Shown piece by piece: positions 1-11,479 of a DNA stretch of 64,000 nucleotides. The stretch's first letter is position 1. Every line of letters starts with the position of its first letter. This DNA is from Dreissena polymorpha. Taxonomy: Eukaryota > Mollusca > Bivalvia > Myida > Dreissenidae. The translations under genes were made by a program, and so were the position numbers. The notes beneath the pieces were generated by a model. It had not been told where the DNA came from. It did not search any database and worked only from the letters and a program-made list of their open reading frames with translations. The DNA is taken from NCBI RefSeq assembly GCF_020536995.1, contig NC_068357.1, positions 56,132,140 to 56,196,139 on the forward strand. The letters are read 5' to 3'.

Positions 1-3000
1 TCCGGTTGACGAATTCATTCGACTTTTCAACGTATTTGGCCGTCCTTACGTCGATGTCAAGCTGGGAGGGAAAGAATACGTCTGTACAACGAGCCTGCGA
101 GCTTTTGGAGATGGCTTGCCGTCATTAAAGGTATCATTAAACATACTGTATGTATGTGCTCTAAGTCAATACGCCAGTCATTCGGTCAGTCGGTCGAATC
201 TTCCATGGTTCCATGCTCATGACATGCTTCGTTGCTTGATTGATTGCTCCCTCCCTTCCCCCTCTCCTCTCTCCCTTCCTTCTTTATTCCTTCCTTGACT
301 TCCTTGACTGCCTGACCGACCGACCCGCCGACCCGCTCACAAACTCACGCAAGTACTCACTCACTCACGCACTCACTCGCTCACTCACTCACAAACTCAC
401 ACACTCGCTCACTCACTCACTCACTCACTCACTCACTCACTCACTCACTCACTCACTCACTCACTCACTCACTCACTCACTCTGTTTTAGTCACTCACAA
501 ACTCGCACTCTCACTCACACACTAATTTTTGCACTCACTTATTCAATCACTTACTGACTGCCTCACCCACCCATTGATTGAATTGTTGATTGATTGATTG
601 ATTTATATTATTTACTTTTTAAATTTATTTATTTATTGATTTGTGTATTTATTCAGTAAGACACTAAACAAGTCAGTCATGCAACACTTTATTAATTTCT
701 TCGTTTTTATTGACATATACATTTATTCAGTCTGTCATATTTAAAATTACACGAAAGCTCATTTATTTCATGGATTATACTATTCAAATACATATGCATT
801 GATTTAATAATGAATTAATGTATTTTCGTTCACAGGCGTTCCTTGACGACGCCGCTTCTGAGAGCGCATTTATTGTCACATGTGGCGTTCTGTCTCACGC
901 CATCTTCAAACACGAGAACACATACGAGCTGTTTGACTCGCATGGCTTCATAACAAAGTACAATGGTCGGTATATTAAACCGAAGGGCTCAATTTTCAGG
1001 TGTGTATTTGCGCTTATTGTCTTTTCTTGTTTAATAAAAATAAAATAAAATTGGGCATAATGCATGTGCGGTAAGTTTTGTCCCAGATCAGCCTGTGCAG
1101 TCCGCACAGGCTAATCAGGGACAACACTTTCCGCTTTTATGGTATTTTGCGTGGAAAGGCAGTCCCTTCTTACCGAAAATCTTGGTTAGGCGGAAAGTGT
1201 CGTCCCTGATTAGCCTGTGCAAACTGCATAGGCTAATCTGGGACGGCACTTAATTCACATGCATTAAGCCCAGTTTTCTCAGAACGCGATTCAATTGTGA
1301 ATTGTGTTTTGTTTTATTGTGCATTTTATTGTTTTGTCTGCATCTGGGCATTTGTGTATACTTGAGTTGTGTTAGAAATAACTAAACATTTACTAAAGAA
1401 CTAACAAGTGCTCATATACGTTCTAAAAAAGGCTTTTTTCGGCTGTGTTTCATACTCATTAAAAAATAATCTTTTTTTCTAAGGGAGTGTTTTGGATCAC
1501 ACTGGGGCATTTGTTTATCTTTCATCTTCATTTAATTCTTGTGTTCTTAGTTCTATTCTTTAATGTCATGATTCCGCAGTAAATGCCATGCTCAAAACTA
1601 TACCAAAACTTCCGAATAAGCCGCGTTAATGTAAGCTCTCCATATCGTGCATTATCCCACTATAGTTTACCGTTGTACATTTAATATGGGTTGCGCTACG
1701 TTTTCCGTGCTAGGAAACCTTTCCATGTTATTTTTCAGAAATTCGCGTAAGCCGTGTACAATATACATTTTGAGACTTTTCTAAGGCAACACATACGTGG
1801 ATACGTTTTAAATGCACCACTGTTCAAACTTGAATATCTCAAATATCTCAGTTATTTATAAAGAATTTGGTTGAACATTGGACATGTGAGCCCTTGATTA
1901 CAGTCTGTGAAAGCTCACGATCAAATCATTCATCCATGACGACCGGACGCTTGGACACGTGTGATGGGTAGTTTTCAACATGTCAATCGCGCGGTTGCGC
2001 TCCTGAATTTTTATACGAGCCATATTGTTCATTTGTATTGATGTTATGTTTTCCTGGTGTAAGCACCCACATAGAATGGGCAACTTGACAAAAAAAAAGA
2101 ATTATAGCGCGTTTCACCATTTCCACGTGCAAAGAGATGAAACTATACCTTCCCTACGTGGTAAACAATCCGATCGTCACGGGTGAATGATTTTTATCGT
2201 GAGCTTGTACAGAATGTAGTCAAATTATCAAATGTAAATTTGAAAGTTAGCCGTTAAAAAAGCATCAAAGTATATGTAGTTGCCGTGTTTTTATTTCAAC
2301 TACTGACAGCTGAAAATGAAAATTGCTCACCATGCGTACACATCTTGTATAACTGGCATTTCGCTCTTTTAAAATCCTGTAAAGGTCCAGAAACTTCAAT
2401 ATTAATATTAATATAACATTATAATATATTCATTTTTTCAAGGTTCTCTTCTGTAGACGAACTTAACAAGTTTGTACTCGCCTTACACGGCAAAGAAGCC
2501 TATATTCAGGTGGCGGCAGTGACGGTGAGACCGCCAGAAGTTGAGAGGCTCACCAAGGTGTTACACGAGTACAGGTAGGCTCACCAAGGTGTTCCACGAG
2601 TACAGGTAGGCTCACCAAGGTGTTCCACGAGTACAGGTAGGCTCACCAAGGTGTTCCACGAGTACAGGTAAACCGGTGTTCTTTTGCTGGAATGATCTTA
2701 TATTAAGAATTTGTATCTTATTGGTTAAAATGTACATTAATTCATAGCGAATGGTACGTTTTGTATGTGCATGCATGTTCTTATATTTTTGCTTTAAAGT
2801 GACTCTGGTCAAAGGAATCGGTCTGCATTGTTGATATGACTAGTTTGAAGTCGTTCCACAACTTTGACCTGTCCTTACAATCTTACAGTTGATAGTTCAA
2901 TGCGTTTTTTTATCAGTGTTTACATTTGTATTATTGTTTTAAGTTTTATCTAAAACGAATAAATGTATACATTTTCAAAACATTTATTTTTTCTGTTAAT

Positions 3001-3257
3001 AGATTAATCCGAACAACGTTAAATATAAAAATGTACATATTTCAAATGTTGTGTGTAGGCATTCAATCTTTAGTCTATTAGTTGCTTCTTTTTTATTATA
3101 TTTTTTTTATTAACTGCCTGTTGGTTTCAGATATGAGCCATACATAGACAACACCATTCTGCCGCCGGGACAATATATTCCTGCCATCCTTGATGACTCC
3201 TCCTCCACGGCATGTGAAGATAGTGCCTACATCACCATGCTTGGTTGCAGAGATTAA
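1..3257 (+). CDS. C76-like ubiquitin-protease-fold protein, 3' part, four exons
   Basis: Exons 1-130 (continues left of the window), 836-999, 2443-2574 and 3131-3257 join in one frame (phases 0, 2, 2) and end at TAA 3255-3257. Every junction is GT-AG. The second exon encodes ...GVLSHAIFKHENTYELFDSHGF, read as GVLSHAIF followed closely by ELFDSHGF; the third begins FSSVDELNKFV. This order (short hydrophobic strand, F-D-x-H-G, then a strand and F-S-S-x-x-E-L helix) resembles the C-terminal half of the peptidase C76 fold of tegument-type deubiquitinases, whose Asp and His lie in a D-x-H motif. The catalytic Cys would be upstream and is not visible, so activity is unknown. The last exon (YEPYIDNTILPPG...) looks family-specific. 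No transfer is implied: it is a normally spliced host gene. A polyadenylation signal AATAAA near 3534 lies inside the palindrome that begins at 3354, so the 3' UTR may run into it. Exon chain fairly sure; family name tentative. Confidence 0.6.
355..555. repeat. (CTCA)n microsatellite
   Basis: A nearly pure CTCA run from about 407 to 482, with degenerate flanks to about 555, in the first intron of the C76-like gene. The open frame across it (Thr-His-Ser-Leu repeats) comes from the tetranucleotide and is not a protein. Confidence 0.95.
1051..1283. mobile_element. Double-hairpin fold-back element, copy 1
   Basis: The ends are inverted (GGGCATAATGCATGTGCG at the left, CATGCATTAAGCCC at the right). 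Each half also contains its own hairpin, ATTAGCCTGTGC / GCACAGGCTAAT in consensus. Non-coding and non-autonomous, in intron 2 of the C76-like gene. Five more copies occur at about 14.7, 22.1, 24.6, 39.7 and 41.4 kb. Confidence 0.85.
1284..2442. other. Intron sequence with nothing recognised
   Basis: Rest of intron 2 of the C76-like gene. AT-rich, with a short AATATTAATATTAATAT run just before the acceptor at 2441-2442. No ORF with coding character and no repeat recognised. Confidence 0.6.
2548..2671 (+). repeat. 31-bp tandem repeat spanning an exon end and its splice donor
   Basis: Four units start at 2548, 2579, 2610 and 2641. Each holds the last 27 exon bases (CTCACCAAGGTGTT...) plus GTAG, or GTAA in the last. 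Unit 1 differs from the others by one base (TTACAC against TTCCAC). Since 31 is not a multiple of three and the read-through frame meets TAG in the first donor, only donor 1 (2575) keeps the gene's frame. Donors 2-4 are decoys or rarely used sites. Confidence 0.93.
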
Positions 3258-3681
3258 AGAAGACTGAAGATATATGTACATAGATGAAAACATTTACCAA
3301 TTTAGCGACACTGATATAAAGACAGTTAATACATCGCTATGCTTGATTTGAGAGTTTGAAAGCTTCTACTTGGATACATATACATTAGTGAAAAAATAAT
3401 ACACACATATGAGAAATTGATATTGTAACAAGGATATATATGTATCCGATTTTCCTAAAAGCACGTGATTTCAATCCTAAGTTGGGCAACGCAATTTTTT
3501 GAGGCAAACTCAACATTACCAAATGCGCATTGCAATAAAATTTCAAATGACTATATATTCAATATATAATCATAGCATATTACAATCGACACTGTATTCT
3601 GTATATTAGATCCTCTAGTTACACACTGCACTAACATTTCCCGGAAAACGTTCTAAGAAATGTAACACCTTTGGCTATTAG

Positions 3682-3796
3682 GCGTTGAAGGACCATAACG
3701 CAAGCATCATCGTACACACCGTTCAATCACCTCCAGCGACGACTGTGGATCATGCGACGACTGAGATACTGTTTACATGTCGGTGGAAAGCGGAGT
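3682..3796 (+). pseudogene. Exon-like segment, left arm of palindrome
   Basis: Open frame starting ALKDHNASIIVHTVQS, bounded by acceptor TATTAG and donor GTAAGT; length 115 bp, phase 0 in and phase 1 out. It contains TCRWKAEC near the end. The product is not recognised. It looks like an exon carried in the arm rather than a free-standing gene, because no neighbouring exon was found in the arm. Confidence 0.4.
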
Positions 3797-4274
3797 GTAA
3801 GTATTTCCCTATTCTTTATATTTTACGTATTCATTTGAGCAGGTGTGAGTGTGTTCTTTGCGAGACTAAGTGAGAAGGACTTTGGTAACGTAATCCCTAC
3901 CTCCCTAGTTGCTTACTTTTCAAGACATCCGTTAGCATGTGGTCAAAAATCTAACAAAATTCACCACTTTCTCAGTCAAACCCTAATCTTAAAGGATTTA
4001 GATTAAAGATAAATATGAAAAACATTTTATTGAAATCTTTAATATTTTTGCTTCGGTTATTCCAATCTACAGCATTCCACATGAACAAACAACATTTTTA
4101 TCAACGATTAAATTCGAGTGGGTTTTGAAAAAACGCCTCATAATGACGGCTGTTACTAATTATTAGATGGTCATGATAACGGCTACGAAAATAAAATTAT
4201 GCTAATGCATTCGGCTGATGCAATGGAAAATGTCATGATGAGATGTGGACGATATTCCTGCTCAGAACTGTTTA

Positions 4275-4715
4275 AGTAACATTACTACTCAAAATCAACG
4301 AAAATTTCGTACAATATTTCGTAAAATAAACTTAACCAATTAAAAATCAGTGTTCCTTATGTCCATTGCTGAAATTTCAACGCCAGATGTGGTCTGTTAA
4401 AATAGATGTTTGTAGATACAAAATGCTCGCTGTTTTTCCATTTGAATTTCCCGCAACGATATCTATTCATACGACACATGAACACTTACATGATGTTCGT
4501 TTGTCGTATGAATAGATATATTCGCGGGAAAATAAAATGGAATTGTGTCACAAATAAATAAAAACGAGCATTTTGTATCTACAAAAATCAATGTAATCAT
4601 ACCACATCTAGCGTTGAAATTGTGGCTATTGCTATAAGAAACACTGATTGTTTAGGTTTTAACTTTATTTTACGAAATACTCTACGAAATTTTGTTGATT
4701 TTGAGCGTTATAGAG
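4275..4715. mobile_element. Nested palindromic element inside the left arm
   Basis: Starts CTCAAAATCAACGAAAATTT and ends with its imperfect complement (AAATTTTGTTGATTTTGAG). The arms meet near 4490 around the mirrored CGTATGAATAGATAT / ATATCTATTCATACG. The right arm of the large palindrome has continuous sequence at the matching place, so this is a later insertion into the left arm. Confidence 0.8.
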
Positions 4716-6223
4716 ACTTTAAATAGGTAATTTTAATTATGTACATATAGACTTACCGTTATCCAAAGATTGTGTCTAATCCTCAATCGTTATAGCGACT
4801 TGTATTCTCATCTTGTTGCCGGGGAAGAACATTCTTATATTTCCTACCCAATGGAACTTGTATAATGGAAAAAGACTACCTGTTATTAAAATAACCATTT
4901 GCTATGATATACAAATTGAGCAATAACGCGCTGATTGTCTCTGTGAGTTACTTCCCTTATTTTCCGGGTAGACATTTACCCATATTATACAACCACTGCG
5001 GTAAGTCAGGATTTTATTTATGATGATTTGTATCCGAGATCCAGTCCAAAGATTTTCTGTTTTGTAATAATTTAAAACAATTTCTTGAACGATCTTCTTA
5101 CATACAGAAGTTTAAGATATAATCAGTGGAATAGATCGGTGTTTGTGTATTTTAGGTAGACGCGGTTTATGTTTTATTACAGAGCTCTAGATAAGAGGCG
5201 TATTTCCACAGCAAACTTTCTAAATCGTTTCCAAAATCCTATGTTGTTAATGCTGATTAGAATCGTCTGGATGTAACGATTCTAATGAGCACTAAAACAT
5301 AGGGATTAAGGCACAATGTTCTTGTAAGGACCCCCGGCAACAAGATCAGAATACCAGTCGCTATAACGATTAAGGATTAGACACAATCTTAGGATAACGG
5401 TTAGTCTATATGTACACAGTTTAATTTACCAATTTAATAGTTCTGAGCAGGGAATAACGTCCAGATCTCGTCATGACATTTTGCATTGTCTCAGTCGAAT
5501 ACATGAGCATAATTTATTTTCGTAGCCGTTATCATGACCATCTAATAATTAGTAACAGCCGTCATCATGAGGCGTTTTTTCAAAACCCACTCGAATTTAA
5601 TCGTTGATACAAATGTTGTTTGTTGATTGTGACGTAGCGTAGCAAAATTGTATAGGAATAAACAATTTCATAACAAAAAATGTAATGTAGATAATGAAAT
5701 ATCCCCAAAAAATTAAATAACAATTCTATAACCAAATAAATACGATTGATAAGAGATCAAGATGAGAACATACAAAACAAACATGACTCGCATTTCATAA
5801 CACGCAATTAAAACTCTCCCATATAATACGTAAAACGTGACTCGCAGATGCATAAAAACAATTACAACATTAGTCGGGGAGAAGAGACATTCCGATATGG
5901 CTTCTAGGAGTAGATTCAAATTGGATATGTCAACTCAAACAGAAACCCGCGCGTACAGTGACATAAAGTCCGCCTGGATAATATGTCATCTGTCCAAGTA
6001 CAGCGAAAGTCACATACTTTAGGGATTATAAAGCGGTGACAGGCATGGGAGAGTGGTGAATTTTGTTATATTTTTGAACACATGCTAACGGAATTCTTGA
6101 AAAGTAAGCAACTAGGAAGGTAGGGATTACGTTCACAAAGTCCTTCTCACTTAGTCTCGCAAAGAACACACTCACACCTGCTCAAATAAATACGTAAAAT
6201 ATAAAGAATAGGGAAATACTTAC

Positions 6224-6338
6224 ACTCCGCTTTCCACCGACATGTTAACAGTATCTCAGTCGTCGCATGATCCACAGTCGTCGCTGGAAGTGATTGAACG
6301 GTGTGTACGATGATATTTGCGTTATGGTCCTTCAACGC
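6224..6338 (-). pseudogene. Exon-like segment, right arm of palindrome
   Basis: Inverted partner of the segment at 3682-3796, with the same length, a TATCAG acceptor and a GTAAGT donor. The continuing 62-codon frames are the same length in both arms and differ at four residues (Ser/Asn, Pro/Leu, Phe/Leu, His/Tyr). Keeping the frame and both splice signals in both arms hints at recent duplication or gene conversion. Confidence 0.4.
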
Positions 6339-6822
6339 CTGATAACCAAAAGTGTTACATTTCTTAGAGCGTTTTTCGGGGAATGTTATTGCAGTGTGTA
6401 ACTTGAGGATCTCACATAAAGAGAAGAGTGTCGATTTTAATATGCTATGATTCTTAATTGCATATATAGCAATTTTACATTTTTTTGCAATGCGCGTTTG
6501 GTAATGTTAAGTTTGCCTCCACGTAAAAAATGCGTTGCCCAACTTAGGATTGAAATCCCTTGCTTTTAAGAAAATTGGATACATATATATCCTTGTTACA
6601 ATATCGATTTATCATAAGTGTGTATTTTTTTCACTTATGTATATGTATCCAAGTAGAAGCTTTCAAACGTTGATATTCGCGTAATATGTTTACAATAAAT
6701 TTGTGAACTCTATTTAATTACTTTGATTCATTGTTTATTTATTTTACTATTTTATTATCTTTATGTTCTATTCATATTCACAATAATTGTTTTTATTTAT
6801 GAAATGTATATTGATTAAAAAA

Positions 6823-7261
6823 CAGGGGCGGATACAGGATTTCTGGTTAGGGGCGGGGGAGGGGTGGGATATTTAAAGATTTGCTGGGGATCCAGGGGGG
6901 CCGCTAGTGCCCCTGGTGAGTGCAGGGCAAGCTCTGCTAGAGGGGTTCAGGGAGGCCTCCCCTCGTAAGCTCCACGATTTAAGTGATGATGAAGGCTTTG
7001 ACAACCACTTCTCGAGCATGTCACGCCTTATGTACTTTCAGCAAAGTTCGACTTAAAAAAAAACTGGCGACAGCTAGTCTAAAGTTAAAACATTTAGCGA
7101 TTGTCTGTGATTAGTGGGGAAATGTTGTGTGTGAACAAGAATAAAAATGAGTTTAATAGGTGATTAAGATCTAGTTAAGTGGTAAACATCAAATGAATTG
7201 ACTTTAATTTGGCGATTTAGAGGGGGGGTCGCGTCCGCCCCCCCCCCTGGGTCCGCCTATG
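6823..7261. mobile_element. hAT-like MITE
   Basis: Begins CAGGGGCGGATACAGGATTT and ends CCTGGGTCCGCCTATG, imperfect inverted ends of the C-A-G-G-G-G-C-G-G-A type seen in non-autonomous hAT elements. It is flanked by GATTAAAAAA on the left and GATTAAATAA on the right, compatible with an 8-bp duplication. The interior is GC-rich at both edges and non-coding. Confidence 0.6.
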
Positions 7262-7499
7262 GATTAAATAACACATTGAAAGTATTGTCTTTTAAATCTT
7301 TTTCTCCTTAAACACAATGTGTTAAATTCCCGACAATAAACAAAACCTTCATGAGATTGTCTTTATGAGTGTTAAACACTTTTTCAGAAATTGAGCAACT
7401 CTTTTGAAACCAGAGAGTGTGTATAAAATCTTCTTTTCTATGAACATGTTATTCTTTAAGGTTTGCAGACCAGTCGTCAAGCGTAAATCTAATAACAAA

Positions 7500-7793
7500 T
7501 GATTCTATATAAAACAAAACTATAGCCAAGCAATATATGTCCCGGCTCCACTGACATTGTCAAAATATATTTTATATATTTGTTTCCATAGCAACCAGAA
7601 TTCTTGACGTAGGAACAAAATGAAAATACGTGCATAATCTCCATATTGCCATCTGACCATGTTTCAAGTTTCATGTAAAATATGAAAACTTTTAAAGTTA
7701 TCGCAGGATCCAGAAAAGTGTGACAGGCAGCCAGACGCACAGAGCGCAAACCATAAGTCCACTCCGGTGAAACCGGTAGGGGACAATAACACA
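7500..7793 (-). repeat. Dispersed CCCCTACCGG family repeat, copy 1
   Basis: In minus orientation it starts TCCCCTACCGGTTTCACCGG and runs through CACACTTTTCTGGATCCTGC and GGTTGCTATGGAAACAAAT. It matches the + strand copies at 49345-49790 and 50160-50585. The 101-codon minus-strand ORF here is the repeat itself: its frame is not kept in the other copies. Confidence 0.85.
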
Positions 7794-9340
7794 CATTGTT
7801 CGATATTGTATCTTCTGTTCTGATTTCGCAAACAATATCCAGACCGGGTAATCACGTGACGATCAAGATGGCGGCGTCCTTACCTTAACAGGTATTATTC
7901 GCCTTTTTATACCCTTTATTGATTGTGTTTCATTTTAAAATGCCGCTCACTTTCCAATCATATCAGTAAGAAAATGATAAGAGTTTATTTCGTATTAATA
8001 TTCGCTTCATATATCTACTTTAATCGCAACGAATTTTTGAGCAGGAGCTTAATTGTGTGAGCGGCAAAAAATAAATTAAAGTAAACAAGAAATATCTTTA
8101 AAAAAGATATACGGCGTTGATTGTGGTCGATGTTTATGAACGATCAAAAGTTATCTCTATGAGATAAAAAGTAGCGGATGCCTTTTTTCTGCGCAGTTCT
8201 TAGCTACATCACAAGCAAATCAATTACGGGGTGTTGCGCCAGATTTCGTGGCTTATTTTGCTTTATGTGATATTATTACTCCGATATCTATATTTACAGA
8301 ATAGAAAAACACAAGAAACATGAAAATAAACGAGTGCATATAGGTCAGCCGGCAATACTCGAATCTTATTTAATTGCATAATTATAGTATAGTGAATTAT
8401 TGTGCTCATGCTTAATAAACTGGTCTAAATGGATAAATATTTCTAATTTATTTTATCAAAATTGGTCCTTATCATGCAAATATTGAAAATATATTAAAAA
8501 TCGATGATTGACATACCGCAATAATATCGCCGAATATCTTTATTTAGTATCTTTCTGATCAAAACAGACTTCAAGTGCACAAAGTTTACGAGACGGCGTT
8601 TATATAAAGATTTCTGCAACTGACCGCAAACTGACCTTGATACCTTGCGGATTGGAATGCGATGCATTAAAGTTAGGTAACAATTCTCTGCTGAAACGAC
8701 GGCTTGTTTACGCTAACTGTACACGACCAAGGCAACAGCTGTGCCTAAAATATTGATATATCGACAAAGCGACTAAACGAACTATTTACTCCATCAGACA
8801 AAAATAGCAGACAGACAGACAGACAGACATTTTATTCAAGACTTGTACATAGTACATCGTCTAAACACATACATTTACAAATAACATGTCAACATGCTAA
8901 GACATTTTCTTTTCCGCATTTCCGATAAAAAAAAAAATATATATATATAATTATAATAACAACAACAAATCAACAGGAAGGAAAAAGGTGTGAAGTAAAC
9001 ATACATGACAATGCCATCTCTGTAGTGGAGATGAGCTAGTAATGAATATACATATGAATTTGCAGAATATATTTATACAGACGCGGTTAACAATTTTTAT
9101 AAATACAACTACAATTTTCATTATGCGTATTTAATCACAGTTAACAATTTTAATGTAAATACAATTACATTTGTTGCAATCGATCAGTTAAAACAATTGC
9201 TCCATGTGTATTAATACATAAATAGATCAACAAACATTTACGTATTGGATATATCAGGAGCATTTAAAATTTCAGAACGCATAGTGAGTGATTCTTTTAT
9301 AAAAAGTGATAGCTTAATAAGTTCTGCTCTGTTACTTGAT
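7794..9340. other. Intergenic; (CAGA)n and probable retroposon 3' tail
   Basis: No gene seen. A CAGA tetranucleotide run at about 8808-8829 is followed by CATTTTATTCAAGAC. On the minus strand this reads as AATAAAATG followed by (TCTG)n, the usual look of a non-LTR retroposon 3' end. The retroposon sequence probably extends to about 9340. The rest is AT-rich without recognisable features. Confidence 0.45.
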
Positions 9341-9540
9341 TCCAATTTTTTCCTTCAATGAAAAGATCGCAACCCCTTCTGCGAACTCCGGGGATGAACT
9401 GTATATAAACTCTGACTTTCACACACTGGCCGCGAATTGACCCGAAACCTCGCGGGTTGAAATGCAATGCAAGTAAGTACTAAATATTAGAATATAGCCT
9501 TTAGTATAAACGCTTTTGCGCTGGTAATTCTCTGAAAATA
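8580..9540 (+). repeat. Diverged direct duplication flanking the retroposon tail
   Basis: About 8600-8700 (CTGACCGCAAACTGACC, then CGGATTGGAATGCGATGCA) and about 9420-9540 (CTGGCCGCGAATTGACC, then CGGGTTGAAATGCAATGCA) are related in direct orientation and both run on to GGTAA[CA/TT]TTCTCTG-like sequence. No coding potential is seen in either. Confidence 0.5.
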
Positions 9541-10031
9541 AAAGGTGAACGCACAAACTGTATCTATGTCGAAAATTGATTGTAAAACTGTTCTATCTAT
9601 TGAGCCTTTTCAACAGAGATAAAATTGTTTCATGCAGTAAAACAGTGTTACAAAGACGCGGATATGTTTCCAATGTGCTGGTGTTATACTCAAATCAGCC
9701 AATGGAATAAATGAAGTGTATTCATTCGTACCTAGCCGCGGGAAATTTTATTTGAATATTATTGGACACTTACAAAGGTCAAGTCAGGGTGAAAAGCTGG
9801 CTTAATACAGCTTACGCCGAAAAAGGGTATTATCGTCGCGAGGATTATCATTTGTTCCTTGAAACTTACTGGAAGCTATACCGTCAAGCTGGCCGCCATG
9901 CATGCTCGCTGACCGTGAAAACGGTGTATAGGATGTTGATATCACACTTTCATTTAAAGATAAGTGCATAAAACATGAACAGTGGGATCATATCTCATAT
10001 GCTTATATCGCATATGCTTTATAAAGAAAAA

Positions 10032-10506
10032 CTTAGTTGGGCTCCATTGGTTATTGTCGGCTCGGGTACTACTTACATGAACCCCGGGTACTCTTAAGTA
10101 TATTTACATGCACCCCGGGTACGGTAAATATACTTTAACGTACCCGCTCGATATAAGACTGTACCCGAGTTGTTTTCCCGCCCAAAATCCGTAGTCGTAA
10201 AACGCGCTACCGATTACCGTAAAACGATATTGTTTATCTTAAACAAAATTCTCTTTAAAAAAAAACTGCTTCAACATGCTTTTTGAGTACGAGTTTCGAT
10301 CATGAAGAGGTCATTCAACAGAAAATCTGACATACTGTGAACATTATTAATTTTAAAAAAGCCGACAACGATTGATATAGCGTTTAAATCCCGGGTATGT
10401 TTTAGTAAATTTACCGCACCCTGGGTGCATGTAAGTATACTTAAGAGTACCCGGGGTACATATAAGTAGTACCAGACCCGACATTGACCAATCGAGCCTT
10501 AGTTGG
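10032..10506. mobile_element. Mutator-type MITE with 9-bp target duplication
   Basis: The element proper is 10041-10497 (457 bp). It is bounded by the perfect 9-bp direct repeat CTTAGTTGG at 10032-10040 and 10498-10506. The terminal inverted repeats are about 110 bp (left GCTCCATTGGTTATTGTCGG, right the complement of GCTCGATTGGTCAATGTCGG) and include repeated CCCCGGGTAC blocks. Long TIRs with a 9-bp duplication are the signature of MULE-derived MITEs. Non-coding. Confidence 0.85.
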
Positions 10507-11479
10507 CGATTAATTCTTGTTGAATAACTTGTTACATCTCTCAATGGTATATTATAATATATAACCACTTATTGACTATTGTTCGGCAGATAAAACATAC
10601 TAGGAGATACCCCCAGATTTTGATTTAAAAAAAAGATCCGTACTAGTCTACATGTGTTGGAAATGGTTGCATTACGCATACATTTTTACAAAAGCAGATC
10701 TCATAGTTTTCGAGAAAATTTGAATCAGATCTGGGTCAGAATTGTTGCTTAGATATTTGTACTTTAACACACATCACTGGGTATATTTTCTGCGTAGCAA
10801 TTGAAGGAATTGCAGCAGACAAATAAAAAGTGTTTTCGAACTGGTCTATCAACAGTGTTTTGAGAGTTTACGAAGAAATATTGTTTAAGCTGTAGAATTG
10901 TTTGTAGTTTCAGTATTTGATCTCAAAATTATTCAAGCGTTTCAAACGATATCATAATTAACGTAATCCTAAATTAAAGGCTACTTTGTTCACTCAAGTT
11001 AAGAAATATAATGGCCAATGATCAAATCTCATACTTTCCACAAGTGGATTTTGTTCACAAAATCTAACACACCAAGGCAAATGATTGTATTTTCCAAACA
11101 AATAAATACAAAAAACATTATTCGTAACATAGTTCAGTCACAATATAAAGAAATAAACTATATGACATATTGTATTGAATAACAAAATAGTGTCCCTAAA
11201 TTTTAAACTATAATGTACCGGTGAGAGCTGTGTTTTGACAAAACAACACAAGGTCACACGTAATGGCACATAAAAGCAAAGTCTACAGAGAAAAACGTTT
11301 ATGCGATCAAAATATTGTTTCAGTGTACGAACATAGATATATTCACATTGTAATTGACATGAGATTAAACAAACAAATCTATGATTATGAAAACATCTTA
11401 TCACGATTATAGCATGCATTTAAATTTAAAAGTCAATAACATAAAATTCATGCATGATATTTTTTGCCATTTTCCCACT
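10507..11479. other. AT-rich intergenic sequence downstream of the mucin gene
   Basis: No gene, repeat or clear polyadenylation signal recognised. It probably includes the 3' UTR of the minus-strand mucin gene. Confidence 0.5.

Larger units (their letters stand above)
3354..6668. repeat. Large imperfect palindrome (inverted duplication), about 3.3 kb
   Basis: Outer arm 3354-3985 matches the complement of 6040-6668. The middle segment 4092-4275 matches 5445-5625. The inner segment 4718-4830 matches 5320-5445. The unpaired centre (about 4830-5320) contains a small hairpin at 5239-5308. The right arm has about 430 unmatched bases (5625-6055) where the left has about 110-140. The left arm has a nested palindrome at 4275-4715 that is absent from the right. 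Both arms hold the same 62-codon open frame with splice signals. It could be a giant fold-back transposon or an inverted duplication of a gene fragment. No target-site duplication was found at 3354/6668. Confidence 0.85.

Noticed and set aside
240-557. 105-codon Thr-His-Ser-Leu ORF
   Set aside because: Produced by the CTCA microsatellite.
7489-7855. 101- and 63-codon minus-strand ORFs
   Set aside because: Lie in the dispersed CCCCTACCGG repeat; frame not kept in other copies.
9762-9971. 69-codon ORF (contains YYRREDYHLFLETYWKLYRQ)
   Set aside because: Protein-like in places but no splice context, family or repeat partner found; left unassigned.
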